Of a stretch of 50,212 bases of DNA, positions 7,982 to 16,885 are shown piece by piece (position 1 is the first letter of the stretch; the number at the start of each line of letters is the position of its first letter). The DNA lies in contig JANQHK010000107.1 in assembly GCA_028282685.1 (NCBI GenBank), forward strand, positions 1 through 50,212. The letters run 5' to 3'. The position numbers and the translations under genes are program-made. Origin of the DNA: Phycisphaeraceae bacterium (lineage in GTDB: Bacteria; Planctomycetota; Phycisphaerae; Phycisphaerales; Zrk34). The notes beneath the pieces were generated by a model. The model searched no databases. It saw only the letters and a program-made list of their open reading frames with translations, and was not told the DNA's origin.

Positions 7982-9300
7982 TTGCCAACCCTCCTATCCG
8001 TATGAAAGAGCGCATTGTGAAACGGTTCGTGATCCCGATCTTGATGTCGTTCCTGTTGCTGACGGGCGGGCCTGCCTACGCGGCGATCTGCAAGAAATGC
8101 CAGAGTCTGTTTCGTCTTCCCGCCAAGGGCACGTGCAGCGAATGCAACGCCGCCACCGCCAGCAAGTCCCTCAAACTTTGCCCGTCCTGCTCAAAGAAAA
8201 ACGGCCGATGCGAAAACTGCGGCGAACTGCTGGTCAGCAAAGCCGAGGCCGAGCGCCAGACCGCACTGCAAGCCGAGAAGCAGGCCGCAGAAAAACAGGC
8301 GAAGTACAAGCAGGGCAGCCCCTTCCTCGGCGCGCTGGCCATGACCGCCGCGCAGACGGAGGCCTTTTCCAAGTGGCAGGCCGGTTTCAGCGAACCGCCC
8401 GGCGTGGAACAGACCGCCCAATTCATGCAGGAGCATCTCGATCCGGCGCGGCTCGCCCTGTTCCGCGTGTTCGCCGAATACGGCATGCCCACGCTCGACC
8501 AGGTGCTCTCCGGTCCCGTCCTGCTCGATGATGCCGCCGACGGCTGCACCGTGCAGGTCAATCCCGGTCAATTCGTCGTGTGCAACCTGCCGGCCTCGGG
8601 AGCTTCGCAATGGCAGCCAACGATGCTGCGTGGCAAGGGTTTGATCACCTACACACGACAAACCTTCGCCAATCCCGATCCCGCACCCGGAGAACCCGAC
8701 GACATCTTCGTCATGATCCTCAAGGTCACCTCCCCCGGAACCGCGCTGGTGCAACTGCGCAGCGACCAGCCCTGGAATGCCGACGAGCCGGTCCGTCAGA
8801 TCGGATATACGCTCGACGCCGAACCGACCGACAGGCCATTGGCCCTGCTGTCGATGCCCAGCCGGGTCTTCAAGCTGCACCCGGACCTGAAAGGAAAAAC
8901 GCAGGAGCAGTTGACGGCAGACCCGCAGCCCGACCCCCCCACCGTCGATTTCACTTTACGCATCCTCAATCGCAGCGATCAGCCCTTTGAACTGATGCGC
9001 GGCTCCGACAAAGAACAGATCAAAATCGAACTGACCGGCCCCGGTGCAATCGATGCTCCGGCCTATGTGAAAATGTCCCGCGAGATTCGCCAAGGCAAGC
9101 CCTTCACGCTCAAGCCCGGCAAATGGTTGAGCCTGCCGATCAAGCGGTTATCGCACGGCTTGCGCGGCGTCAGTCAATACGCCTACTGGACCCGGCCCGG
9201 CAAGTACAAACTCAAGGTCACCTACCGGGGCATCCAGCCGGGCGCCGACAAAACCTTCACGCTCGAATGCCTGCCGGTCTACCTGCACGTGGTGGAGTGA
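7978..9300 (+). CDS. exported protein with four CxxC motifs and a domain shared with the preceding lipoprotein
   Basis: A 440-residue protein. A signal peptide (MKERIVKRFVIPILMSFLLL.. ending PAYA) is followed by two zinc-ribbon-like units (CKKC, CSEC, CPSC, CENC, about residues 36-85), an Ala/Glu/Lys/Gln-rich coiled segment and a middle region of unknown fold. The C-terminal domain (about 325-435) is homologous to the preceding lipoprotein. Translation may start at 7978, where ATGA couples it to the upstream gene, or at the ATG at 8002, which gives a better signal peptide. Zinc ribbons on an exported protein are unusual; the cysteines could bind metal or form disulfides. No function can be assigned. 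Confidence 0.7.
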   Translation: MIANPPIRMKERIVKRFVIPILMSFLLLTGGPAYAAICKKCQSLFRLPAKGTCSECNAATASKSLKLCPSCSKKNGRCENCGELLVSKAEAERQTALQAEKQAAEKQAKYKQGSPFLGALAMTAAQTEAFSKWQAGFSEPPGVEQTAQFMQEHLDPARLALFRVFAEYGMPTLDQVLSGPVLLDDAADGCTVQVNPGQFVVCNLPASGASQWQPTMLRGKGLITYTRQTFANPDPAPGEPDDIFVMILKVTSPGTALVQLRSDQPWNADEPVRQIGYTLDAEPTDRPLALLSMPSRVFKLHPDLKGKTQEQLTADPQPDPPTVDFTLRILNRSDQPFELMRGSDKEQIKIELTGPGAIDAPAYVKMSREIRQGKPFTLKPGKWLSLPIKRLSHGLRGVSQYAYWTRPGKYKLKVTYRGIQPGADKTFTLECLPVYLHVVE

Positions 9301-9385
9301 AATACGGTCCATGCCCGTGTTGTGATCGCCCATGGAGATCGGTATCATTGCCATCCCTCCCCCCCATCGACTCACGGGATACGCC

Positions 9386-10474
9386 ATGGCAACGACTTAT
9401 CTGATGCCGGTCGAAATGCACAACGCTCTGGTCAGCGCGGCATACCGGGCGCGCGGTTTTACCGCCGAGGAAGCCGACGCCGGGGCACGCTTCTGCGAAC
9501 TGGCGGCCTGGCACGGCATAAAAACCCACAATGCCATCAAGGCGCTGCACCTCGATGAACTGTTCGGCTCCAAAGCCGGCGGGTGCGTCCCCGGAGCCGA
9601 AATCGAAAAACTGCCCAGCCCCTACAAGGCCGTGCAACGCTGGAACGCCAACCGCAAGCTCGGCCAGGCGGTGGCCTTCGAGGCGATGGATGCGGCCTGC
9701 GCAATGGCCGATGAGTTCGGCGTGGGGATCGTCACGGTCGACCAGGCGTTTCATTACCTGTGGGGAGGCGGTTATGTGATCGACGCCGCCAAACGCGGTT
9801 ACCTCGCCTACACCTGCTGCACCGCCGCGCTGGCGGAAGTGGTCCCGTTCATGGGCAAGACACCCACACTGGGAACCAATCCGCACAGCTGGGGCTTTCC
9901 CACCACCGATGCGGTGGGCTTTCCGATCTGCATCGACTGGGCCACGAGCACCGTGGCGATGGGGCGCGTGCAGCAACTCAAGCGGGAAGACCAGCCCCTG
10001 CCTCCGGGCGCAGCCGTCGACGCCGAGGGCAACGAAACGACCGACCCGGCCCAGGTCGCCGCGCTGAAAACCTTCGGCGCGCACAAGGGCTACGGCCTGG
10101 CGTTGATCAACGAGTTGTACGCCGCTTATACAGGCGGGTCGCTGCCGACGCTGCGCAGCCGTTGGGGCAACGGACCGGATGACGAAAAATACACCCCCCA
10201 CTTCTTCTTCCAGGCGATCCGCCCTGAAGCGCTGACCTGCGACTTCGCGCAAGGCCGCGACCAGCCGCAGAACATCAAGGCCGTCCTGGATGATATCCGG
10301 CGCGAAGGCAATGCGGATTGCCTGTTGCCGGGCCAGATCGAAGCACGCAACGCAGCGCAAAGCCAGAAGCACGGCGGGTTACTGTTTACCGGGGCCGAGG
10401 TCGCCGAGTTCGAGCACATCGCCGCCGAAGCCGGCCAGACGCTCGATCGAACCGACCTGAAAACCATTGAGTAA
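9386..10474 (+). CDS. Ldh family NAD(P)-dependent oxidoreductase (malate/L-lactate dehydrogenase type)
   Basis: A 362-residue member of the type-2 malate/L-lactate dehydrogenase family (COG2055), which is unrelated to Rossmann-fold lactate dehydrogenases. Characteristic segments are RARGFTAEEAD near the N-terminus, the catalytic His in AWHGIKTHNA, GKTPTLGTNPHSWGFPT for cofactor binding, and GAHKGYGLALINEL. Family members reduce 2-oxoacids such as pyruvate, oxaloacetate, ureidoglycolate precursors or delta1-piperideine-2-carboxylate; the substrate cannot be told here. ATG 9386 is chosen because the family begins close to this point and a GGGA lies upstream. A longer form from 9332 is possible. 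Confidence 0.85.
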   Translation: MATTYLMPVEMHNALVSAAYRARGFTAEEADAGARFCELAAWHGIKTHNAIKALHLDELFGSKAGGCVPGAEIEKLPSPYKAVQRWNANRKLGQAVAFEAMDAACAMADEFGVGIVTVDQAFHYLWGGGYVIDAAKRGYLAYTCCTAALAEVVPFMGKTPTLGTNPHSWGFPTTDAVGFPICIDWATSTVAMGRVQQLKREDQPLPPGAAVDAEGNETTDPAQVAALKTFGAHKGYGLALINELYAAYTGGSLPTLRSRWGNGPDDEKYTPHFFFQAIRPEALTCDFAQGRDQPQNIKAVLDDIRREGNADCLLPGQIEARNAAQSQKHGGLLFTGAEVAEFEHIAAEAGQTLDRTDLKTIE

Positions 10475-10524
10475 CCGGCAGACACGGTGACGCATTAATC
10501 TGTGTTTCGTGAGGCACCCGTGTC

Positions 10525-10554
10525 TTTGTGCCTGTGGGTATGTCGCGATACAAT
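10525..10554 (+). promoter_or_regulatory. possible promoter of the HEAT-repeat gene
   Basis: TTGTGC (10526-10531), a 17-bp spacer and TACAAT (10549-10554) lie about 60 bp before the start codon at 10617, in a 142-bp gap. The match to consensus is moderate. Confidence 0.4.
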
Positions 10555-10616
10555 CGGGTCTTGTTGGGGGCACAGCAACAGGAAATGGCTGACTTCTTAT
10601 CCTGAAAGGGGCGTAA

Positions 10617-12215
10617 ATGGTTAGTACAGGTATTTTCGGATTCGTCGGGCTATTCCCTTTGTTCGTCATGGGGGGCGGCGATCTGCTCGACCAAATCCCC
10701 GTGGAGGTCTACTGGCAACAGCGCGGCGTGACCGTCAGCCATGACGCCATGGTCGGCTTCCTGTCCGCGGACACCGAGCAGGCAGACGTTTCAACGCTGA
10801 TCCAAAAACTTGGCGACACGAGCTTCGAGGTGCGTTCCCAGGCCGCCGCCCAACTCCAGGCGTTGGGGCAAAAGGCCGAGAATGCCCTGCGCAAGGCCAC
10901 CGAATCGGATGATGCGGAAATCCGCCTGCGCGCCGGCGAGCTGCTGCAAAAACTGGAAAGCAACACGCAGCAGGGCCGCATCGATCGCCTGATGGCCATA
11001 CGGACACTGGGAGAAATGAAAGACAAAAGCGCCTTGCCCGCGCTGGAAAAACTGGTCGCATCGCAACGTCTTTTTGAAGCCGACTACGCGCGCCGCGCCA
11101 TTGCGCAGATCAAGGATGATCCGATACCCGCGGTGAAAGCCGATTCCACCCTGCTGAAAAAGCACCTGTGGATGCTCCCGAAGGAATGCGGATACGTGGC
11201 GCAAGCTGATTTGTCGCGGACTCCGCCGACGCGCATCGAGGATATATTCAAAATTTTTTCCGATGCGATCGGGCCGGACGAATCCAATCGAATGCGTCAG
11301 GAGATGCACGAGGTCCTGTTGGAAGCCGTTGGGCAAATCGGGAATATGCGTCTCCGGACAGCCACCATCGGCGTGGCGGAAAAGGTCGACAGCCACAACG
11401 GCTTTGTCGTCGCCATCCTGACAGGCCGGTACGATAAACAAACCGTGGAAGTCCTCATCACCGAAGAGTTGGGTGATGCAGACGAGGAGAGCGATTCGGT
11501 CAGACCGTCAGGGATTGCGGACGTCACGATTTACCAGCCGCAAAGCGACATGGCCTTTATTCCCGTCAGCAACGAGCTGTTTGTCGCCATCGCCGCCCCG
11601 GATGATGACCAGCTCCCCATCGAAGCCGTCGTTCATGCCCTGAAAACAGGCAAAGGCACTTTGGATCAGAACACCGCCATGGCGGAACTGATTCGGCAGG
11701 CCGACACCACCAAGCCGATCTGGGGCGCGTCGTGCCTGACCGATCATCTGTGGAAGACGATCGGCATGGATCGCACGTTGATGCCTATCGGCACCATCCA
11801 GGACCTGCATTATTCCATGGACCTCGGCGCAGACAAAAGCCGGTTCAAGGCGGTCGGGCGCGGCAGCGAGCCAGCCAATGTCGAAGCGTCGGGCGCGATG
11901 GTCAAGGCCTGGGCCCGGGTGGGCTCAGGAGCCCTGAAGGAATTGCCCGCGGATGAAGACATCCCTCCGGCATTGCAGGAAAAACTGAACAATATCACCC
12001 GGTTTCTCGATGGCATCGAGTACAAAGCCGAAGATACGACGTTAACCGTCACCGCTGCATACGAAGGCAACCTGTTGCAGGACATGGCGACGCTTCCAGC
12101 CTTGTGGTTCATGCAATTCAGTCGAGAGATGAAAGCGGCGCCCGCGCCGCCCCAGCCACAGCAGGCCGTGCCCGTGCAACCGGTTCCACGTCAGGCCGTT
12201 CCTGCACAACCGTAG
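10617..12215 (+). CDS. uncharacterised HEAT-repeat protein
   Basis: A 532-residue protein that I do not recognise as a named family. The N-terminal 20 residues are hydrophobic (GIFGFVGLFPLFVMGGG) and may be a signal or anchor. Residues about 58-170 form helical HEAT-type repeats (LIQKLGDTSFEVRSQAAAQL, ALRKATESDDAEIRLRAGEL, RTLGEMKDKSALPALEKLV). The remaining 350 residues are alpha/beta without a recognisable motif, and the end is Pro/Gln/Val-rich (QQAVPVQPVPRQAVP). A strong AAAGGGG precedes the ATG. The gene stands alone between two promoters. HEAT repeats usually mediate protein contacts, so a scaffold or inspection role at the envelope is possible but not shown. Confidence 0.72.
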   Translation: MVSTGIFGFVGLFPLFVMGGGDLLDQIPVEVYWQQRGVTVSHDAMVGFLSADTEQADVSTLIQKLGDTSFEVRSQAAAQLQALGQKAENALRKATESDDAEIRLRAGELLQKLESNTQQGRIDRLMAIRTLGEMKDKSALPALEKLVASQRLFEADYARRAIAQIKDDPIPAVKADSTLLKKHLWMLPKECGYVAQADLSRTPPTRIEDIFKIFSDAIGPDESNRMRQEMHEVLLEAVGQIGNMRLRTATIGVAEKVDSHNGFVVAILTGRYDKQTVEVLITEELGDADEESDSVRPSGIADVTIYQPQSDMAFIPVSNELFVAIAAPDDDQLPIEAVVHALKTGKGTLDQNTAMAELIRQADTTKPIWGASCLTDHLWKTIGMDRTLMPIGTIQDLHYSMDLGADKSRFKAVGRGSEPANVEASGAMVKAWARVGSGALKELPADEDIPPALQEKLNNITRFLDGIEYKAEDTTLTVTAAYEGNLLQDMATLPALWFMQFSREMKAAPAPPQPQQAVPVQPVPRQAVPAQP

Positions 12216-12263
12216 AGAAATCCAGCCAGTCAGCTACTCGTCATACATCTGCCTGGCGGTATC

Positions 12264-12291
12264 TTTACACGTACTCGTCCTGCGTTATAAT
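12264..12291 (+). promoter_or_regulatory. promoter of the KdgK-type kinase gene
   Basis: TTTACA (12264-12269), a 16-bp spacer and a perfect TATAAT (12286-12291) lie 47 bp before the ATG at 12339. The gene therefore appears to be transcribed independently. Confidence 0.7.
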
Positions 12292-12338
12292 TCACCTACT
12301 TTCCGTTAACCACAATCGACTTTCCCGGAGTTTTTCCC

Positions 12339-13430
12339 ATGGCGCTCGATATTAAATTGGCCGAATCCTGCGAACTCGACCTGCTCTGCCTGGGCGAATG
12401 CATGGTCCGACTCAGCCCCGTCGGGCACGGCCGGATCGAGTTCGCCAACACGATGGACGTGTGGGTCGGCGGCGGAGAATACAACGTCGCCTATGCCCTG
12501 GCGCGATACGGCATGCGCTGCGGGTGGGTCGGGGCGCTGGTGGACAATCCCGTCGGACGCATCGTCCTCAACCACGCGCGCGGCGCGGGGCTGGATACCA
12601 CGCACATCGTCATGCAGCCCTACGACGGCGTGGGACGCGCAGCACGCATCGGACTGAACTTCACCGAAGTCGGCGTCGGACCGCGCGCATCCGTCACCCT
12701 GTACGACCGCGGCCACTCCGCCACCAGCCAGATGAAGCCCGGCGATGTCGACTGGAAACAAATCTTCAGCGAGCGCGGCGTCCGTTGGCTGCACACCGGG
12801 GGAATCTACACCTGTCTCAGCGAATCCACCCGCGCCGTCGCCGCCGAAGCGCTCCAGGCGGCGCACGAAGCGGGGACCGTCGTCAGTTACGATCTGAACT
12901 TCCGTTCCAAGCTCTGGTCGAGCAGAGAAGCCATCCAAACCACCCGCCCGCTCGTCCAGTACATCGACTGCCTGATCGGCAACGAGGAAGACTTCCAGAA
13001 AGTGCTGGGTTACGAAGTCGAAGGGGCGGACAAAAACCTCAAGGAACTGCCCATCGAGAATTACAAGAAGATGGTGCGGCAGGTCGCCGGGGATTATCCC
13101 AATCTCAAGGTGATCGGCACGACGCTGCGCGAAGTGGTCTCGGCCAGCGTGAACAACTGGTCCGCCATTCTCTACTGGGCTGAGAACGACACCTTCTACC
13201 AGGGCCCGCAATTCAACGGCCTGACCTTGGAAGACCGCGTCGGCGGCGGAGACGGCTTCGCCAGCGGATTCGTCTACGGCTTCCTGCAGGGCAAAGACCC
13301 GCAAACCGCCGTGGATTGGGGCACCGCACACGGCGCCCTGTTGCAGTCGACGCGCGGCGACACCAGCCAGGTCACGCTCGATGAGTTCATGCGTGTGGCC
13401 GGCGGCGGCAGCGCTCGCATCGTACGGTAA
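12339..13430 (+). CDS. kdgK: PfkB-family sugar kinase, probably 2-dehydro-3-deoxygluconokinase
   Basis: A 363-residue ribokinase-fold kinase. The N-terminal LLCLGECMVRLSP and GGGEYNVAYALARYG form the PfkB-1-like sugar-binding segment. YDLNFRSKLW is typical of KDG kinases. DRVGGGDGFASGFVYG holds the catalytic Asp and anion hole of the PfkB-2 signature. The reaction would be phosphorylation of 2-keto-3-deoxygluconate to KDPG from uronate or pectin breakdown. No KDPG aldolase or uronate genes adjoin it, so the substrate is inferred from sequence resemblance only and other ketosugar kinases remain possible. Confidence 0.83.
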   Translation: MALDIKLAESCELDLLCLGECMVRLSPVGHGRIEFANTMDVWVGGGEYNVAYALARYGMRCGWVGALVDNPVGRIVLNHARGAGLDTTHIVMQPYDGVGRAARIGLNFTEVGVGPRASVTLYDRGHSATSQMKPGDVDWKQIFSERGVRWLHTGGIYTCLSESTRAVAAEALQAAHEAGTVVSYDLNFRSKLWSSREAIQTTRPLVQYIDCLIGNEEDFQKVLGYEVEGADKNLKELPIENYKKMVRQVAGDYPNLKVIGTTLREVVSASVNNWSAILYWAENDTFYQGPQFNGLTLEDRVGGGDGFASGFVYGFLQGKDPQTAVDWGTAHGALLQSTRGDTSQVTLDEFMRVAGGGSARIVR

Positions 13431-13441
13431 GACCTACAATC

Positions 13442-13918
13442 TCAACGCACCGTCTTATCCAAACGATCCGTCGGCTTCCAATCGTCCGGCAGGTCGGAGG
13501 AATGGTCGTGGACGACTTTCCATCGGCCGTCGATGCGCTTCATGAGCAGCGTGAACAGGCCGGTGTGGTAGGCGCCGTTCTTTTCGTAGTTGTGAAATCT
13601 GCCGAAGACCAGCGCGGCATCGTCGGCCAGCACAGTCACATCGAGATCGGAAAACTCCAGCCGGGACTTGGCGATGCTCTTTCCGTAGCGGTCGTACACA
13701 GTCTGCCAGCCGAGCGTAATGCCCTTGGGATGGGCGAAGCGCAGCGTGTCGGACCGGTGGAACGGCGCCATGAAACCGTCGAGATCGTTGTCGGTCCAGG
13801 CCCGGGCCTGCCGCTCAAGCGTCTGGGTGATGTCGATGACCTGCCCGCTGGAGCAAACGGCGGTTTTCTGACAAGCGAGCAGAAACAGGGGCAGAGTCAG
13901 CACGATTGCGATCTTCAT
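13442..13918 (-). CDS. small lipoprotein with an NTF2/SnoaL-like (DUF4440-type) domain
   Basis: A 158-residue protein. The signal MKIAIVLTLPLFLLAC ends in lipobox LLAC (Cys 16). The mature part has the NTF2-like pattern: an N-terminal helix (ITQTLERQARAWTDNDLDGF), a cone-shaped beta region and the closing strand RIDGRWKVVHDHSS. The fold is shared by many small-molecule-binding and enzymatic proteins, and no catalytic residues identify a reaction. It is convergent with the kinase gene (11 bp apart) and is followed upstream by tRNA-Gly on the same strand. Confidence 0.78.
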   Translation of the reverse strand: MKIAIVLTLPLFLLACQKTAVCSSGQVIDITQTLERQARAWTDNDLDGFMAPFHRSDTLRFAHPKGITLGWQTVYDRYGKSIAKSRLEFSDLDVTVLADDAALVFGRFHNYEKNGAYHTGLFTLLMKRIDGRWKVVHDHSSDLPDDWKPTDRLDKTVR

Positions 13919-13993
13919 TTCACATCCTCGATCAGAAGGTGAGTGTTGCCCCTATGATAACGCCCCGCACCGTAGCGCGAGGCGTTGCAAGAA

Positions 13994-14065
13994 AGCGGGT
14001 GATGGGATTTGAACCCACGACATTCACGTTGGCAACGTGACGCTCTACCACTGAGCTACACCCGC
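13994..14065 (-). tRNA. tRNA-Gly (anticodon GCC)
   Basis: The 72-nt minus-strand sequence has an acceptor stem GCGGGTG/CACCCGC, a D-arm with TAGCTCAGTGGTAGAGC, an anticodon loop TTGCCAA (GCC) and a T-arm GGGTTCAAATCCC. The discriminator is U and CCA is not encoded. It reads GGC and GGU codons. Confidence 0.97.
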
Positions 14066-14213
14066 GTGGCAAGCTCTGTATTTTAATGGATCGGGCGGAA
14101 CTGGCAAGGGCTGAAGTCCGCGGCCGGAGCGGGGGGCGGTGCGGCTGCGGGACGCTTGAAAGATCGTCATGGCCGCCCTACTCTTGGCGACTCACCGATG
14201 CCGGAGCGATACG

Positions 14214-14480
14214 ATGGGCTATACCGTGACCGATTTCGAGCCGACGCCGAATCCCAACGCCAGAAAAGCCAATCTGGATCGGCCGATCTGCGACGCGACG
14301 CGCAGCTATTTCCGAGCTGAGCAGGCGGCGGACGACCCTGTGGCCTCGGCCTTGTTCGCCATCGAAGGCGTGGCAGGCGTCATGCTGTTGGGCGGTTTTG
14401 TCACGATCACCAAGACGCCGGACGCCGACTGGCCCGCCATACAGCAGCATGTGGCCGAAGTGCTTGCGACCGCCCCCTGA
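14214..14480 (+). CDS. Nfu/NifU N-terminal-domain protein
   Basis: An 88-residue protein made almost entirely of the Nfu N-terminal domain, recognised by FEPTPNPNARKANLD, ALFAIEGVAGVMLLGGFVTITK and the closing helix WPAIQQHVAEVL. In iron-sulfur scaffold proteins this domain precedes a CxxC NifU C-terminal domain, which is absent here, so no cluster ligands are present. Stand-alone versions are common in several phyla; the role is unclear. ATG 14214 follows GGAG (14202-14205); an upstream ATG at 14169 would add non-conserved residues. It is 15 bp upstream of manA and probably in one operon. Confidence 0.8.
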   Translation: MGYTVTDFEPTPNPNARKANLDRPICDATRSYFRAEQAADDPVASALFAIEGVAGVMLLGGFVTITKTPDADWPAIQQHVAEVLATAP

Positions 14481-14495
14481 CCATTCGGAGTAGCG

Positions 14496-15527
14496 ATGCC
14501 TCTTTACCCGTTGAAGTTTGAACCGATCTACAAAGAAAAAGTCTGGGGCGGGCGATCCCTGGAAAAGCTGGGACGCGCGCTGCCGGCGGACCGGGCAATC
14601 GGCGAATCGTGGGAACTGGTCGACCTCGCGACCACATCGGCCAGCGGCGGCGGAGGCGGCGCAGAGCACAGCATCATCACCAACGGCCCGCTCGCCGGTA
14701 AAACCATCAGCGATGTGATTGCCGCGCACGGAACTGAGTTGCTGGGGCGATTGCCGCTGTCGGATTCGAGCGGCTTTCCCCTGCTGGTCAAGTACCTCGA
14801 TGCCAACGAGCATCTTTCCGTGCAGGTCCATCCCAACGAAGCATACGCCGCTGCCCATGCCGATGCGTTTCTCAAATCCGAAGCGTGGTATATCGTCGAT
14901 GCCGAACCGGGTGCGGTGATTTACAAAGGCGTGCGGAACGGAGTTACGGCAGAGCAGTTCCGCGCGGCTATCGAAAACAACACCGTGGAAGACCTGGTCA
15001 TCGCCGTGCCGGTCGAACCGGGGCAGATGCACTACCTGCCCAGTGGAACGTGCCACGCGCTGGGCGCGGGGATTCTCGTGGCGGAGGTGCAAACGCCCAG
15101 CGACACCACGTTCCGCGTTTACGACTGGGGACGGACCGAACGTGAATTGCATGTCGAGCAAGCGCTGCAATGTATTCACTTCGGCCCGGCGGATACGGCC
15201 GAGTTTGAGCCGAATACGGTGATCGAGAGCACACAGACCACCGTCACGCGGCTGGTGCGCTGCGAGCATTTCATTGTGGAGAAAACCGAAGCGGCGGCAG
15301 GATACACCGCGGCATGTCCAATCAACGACGTGCGTGTGTGGATGGTGCTGGCCGGCCGGGGCGAACTGCACTGCGAACATGAAACCGAGTCGGCAACGCC
15401 GTTCGGACCGGGCGATACGTTGCTGCTGGCTCCGGCGCTGGACGAGCCGCGCGTGACGGTCGATGAGCAGGCAACCTGGCTGGAGATCAGCTTTCCAGCG
15501 GCGCGCGGAGACGATGTGATTGCGTAA
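14496..15527 (+). CDS. manA: mannose-6-phosphate isomerase, class I
   Basis: A 343-residue cupin-fold isomerase interconverting mannose 6-phosphate and fructose 6-phosphate. Diagnostic segments are FEPIYKEKVWGGRSL at the start, ANEHLSVQVHPNE with two zinc ligands, and the active-site run YLPSGTCHALGAGILVAEVQ followed by SDTTFRVYDWGR. The length matches the short Bacillus-type ManA enzymes. It supplies mannose precursors for surface polysaccharide or feeds mannose into glycolysis. A Gly-rich loop (SASGGGGGAE) inserted at about residue 50 is an oddity of this copy. Confidence 0.93.
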   Translation: MPLYPLKFEPIYKEKVWGGRSLEKLGRALPADRAIGESWELVDLATTSASGGGGGAEHSIITNGPLAGKTISDVIAAHGTELLGRLPLSDSSGFPLLVKYLDANEHLSVQVHPNEAYAAAHADAFLKSEAWYIVDAEPGAVIYKGVRNGVTAEQFRAAIENNTVEDLVIAVPVEPGQMHYLPSGTCHALGAGILVAEVQTPSDTTFRVYDWGRTERELHVEQALQCIHFGPADTAEFEPNTVIESTQTTVTRLVRCEHFIVEKTEAAAGYTAACPINDVRVWMVLAGRGELHCEHETESATPFGPGDTLLLAPALDEPRVTVDEQATWLEISFPAARGDDVIA

Positions 15528-15610
15528 CGAATCCCCCGGAAAAATCCTTGGTTTTTGAAAAAGCACGAATCAATGTCACATTGCAGACTCCTTTCGTAAA
15601 TTGTTCACAG

Positions 15611-15639
15611 TTCGTATCATGATCGGCGGCTAATATAAG
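15611..15639 (+). promoter_or_regulatory. possible promoter of the M29 aminopeptidase gene
   Basis: TTCGTA, a 17-bp spacer and TATAAG (15634-15639) lie about 76 bp before the TTG start at 15716, in a 188-bp gap. The -35 is weak. Confidence 0.35.
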
Positions 15640-15715
15640 CCCAAGCGGTTCCATGGGTATCGGCTTGCTCCGACCCGACCCCACAAAACAACCCAAGCAG
15701 CACAAGGAGTTAATT

Positions 15716-16885
15716 TTGCGAGATTCACGACTGGAAAAACTGGCAGCGGTTCTGGTGAATTATTCGACACAGGTCAAACCGGGGCAGTTGGTGCGGATCA
15801 TGGGCCCGCCGATTGCTCAGCCGGCACTGGAGGCGGTGTATGAACAGGTGCTTCGTGCCGGGGCACACCCGCTGCTGCGTATGACCCCGCCGGGCTTCGA
15901 TGAGATTTTTTACGATCTGGCCAACGAAGAGCAGTTGAAATACGTCTCGCCGCTTGCGGTAGCGGAATGGGAGCAGATCGACGCCACCATCGCCATCCGC
16001 TCCGCGTCCAACACCAAGGCCCTGAGTGGGGCGGATCCGAAGAAACAGGCCCTGGCCTCAGCGGCGCGAAAGCCGATATCGAAAATATTCATGGAACGAT
16101 CCGCCGCGGTTGAAGAACCCGACAAAGACCCCGGCGTCAAGCCTCTGCGGTGGGTGGTGACCATCTTCCCTTCCGATGCGCATGCGCAGGATGCGATGAT
16201 GTCGTTACGGGATTACGAAGAGTTTTTCTTCACCGCCGGCCACTTGGACAAGGACGATCCGGTAGCTGAGTGGCGCAAGCTTGCTGAATCGCAGAAGCTG
16301 GTGGCCGACTACCTCAACGGAAAAAAAGAAATCCATTTCACCAACGACGCCGGGACCGACCTGACCGTCAATGTCGAGGGCATGCGCTGGCTCAGCAGCG
16401 CCGGCGAATGCAACTTCCCGGACGGCGAGGTCTTCACCGGGCCGAACCTCAAAGCCGCGGATGGCGGGATCAACGGCGTGGTGCACTATTCCTTCCCCGC
16501 GGTGCACCAGGGACGCGAAATCAACGACATCGTGCTGACATTCGAGGGCGGAAAAGTCGTCGATGCCAAGGCGTCAAGCAACGAGGACTTCCTCAACGAG
16601 ATGCTCGACCAGGATGCCGGAGCGCGGTACGGCGGCGAAATCGCCCTCGGCACCAATTACCAGATCACCCGGTACACCAAGAACACGCTGTTCGACGAGA
16701 AGATCGGCGGCACGTTCCACCTGGCCGTCGGAGCGGGGTATCCCGAAACGGGCAATACGAACGAATCCGGCCTGCACTGGGACATGATGTGCGACATGCG
16801 CCCCGGCGGAACGGTCACCGTGGACGACGAAGTGATCAGCAAAGACGGCAAGTTCGTGTTCGACGGCTGGCCGGGCAACGGGTGA
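15716..16885 (+). CDS. M29-family aminopeptidase, TTG start
   Basis: A 389-residue metallo-aminopeptidase related to Thermus aminopeptidase T and Staphylococcus AmpS. It opens with RDSRLEKLAAVLVNYSTQVKPGQ, the family N-terminus (quoted as a landmark around residues 2-24), and has the metal-binding regions NFPDGEVFTGP, HLAVGAGYPETG and LHWDMMCDMR. Translation very probably starts at TTG 15716: AAGGAG sits at 15704-15709, six bases before it, and the family start coincides. The in-frame ATG at 15653 adds an unconserved Pro/Lys/Gln-rich stretch and has no ribosome site. The enzyme removes N-terminal residues from peptides in the cytoplasm. Confidence 0.9.
   Translation: MRDSRLEKLAAVLVNYSTQVKPGQLVRIMGPPIAQPALEAVYEQVLRAGAHPLLRMTPPGFDEIFYDLANEEQLKYVSPLAVAEWEQIDATIAIRSASNTKALSGADPKKQALASAARKPISKIFMERSAAVEEPDKDPGVKPLRWVVTIFPSDAHAQDAMMSLRDYEEFFFTAGHLDKDDPVAEWRKLAESQKLVADYLNGKKEIHFTNDAGTDLTVNVEGMRWLSSAGECNFPDGEVFTGPNLKAADGGINGVVHYSFPAVHQGREINDIVLTFEGGKVVDAKASSNEDFLNEMLDQDAGARYGGEIALGTNYQITRYTKNTLFDEKIGGTFHLAVGAGYPETGNTNESGLHWDMMCDMRPGGTVTVDDEVISKDGKFVFDGWPGNG

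Noticed and set aside
14178-15566. 462-residue minus-strand frame opposite the Nfu-like and manA genes
   Set aside because: No recognisable domain; the plus-strand genes have family motifs and good start sites.
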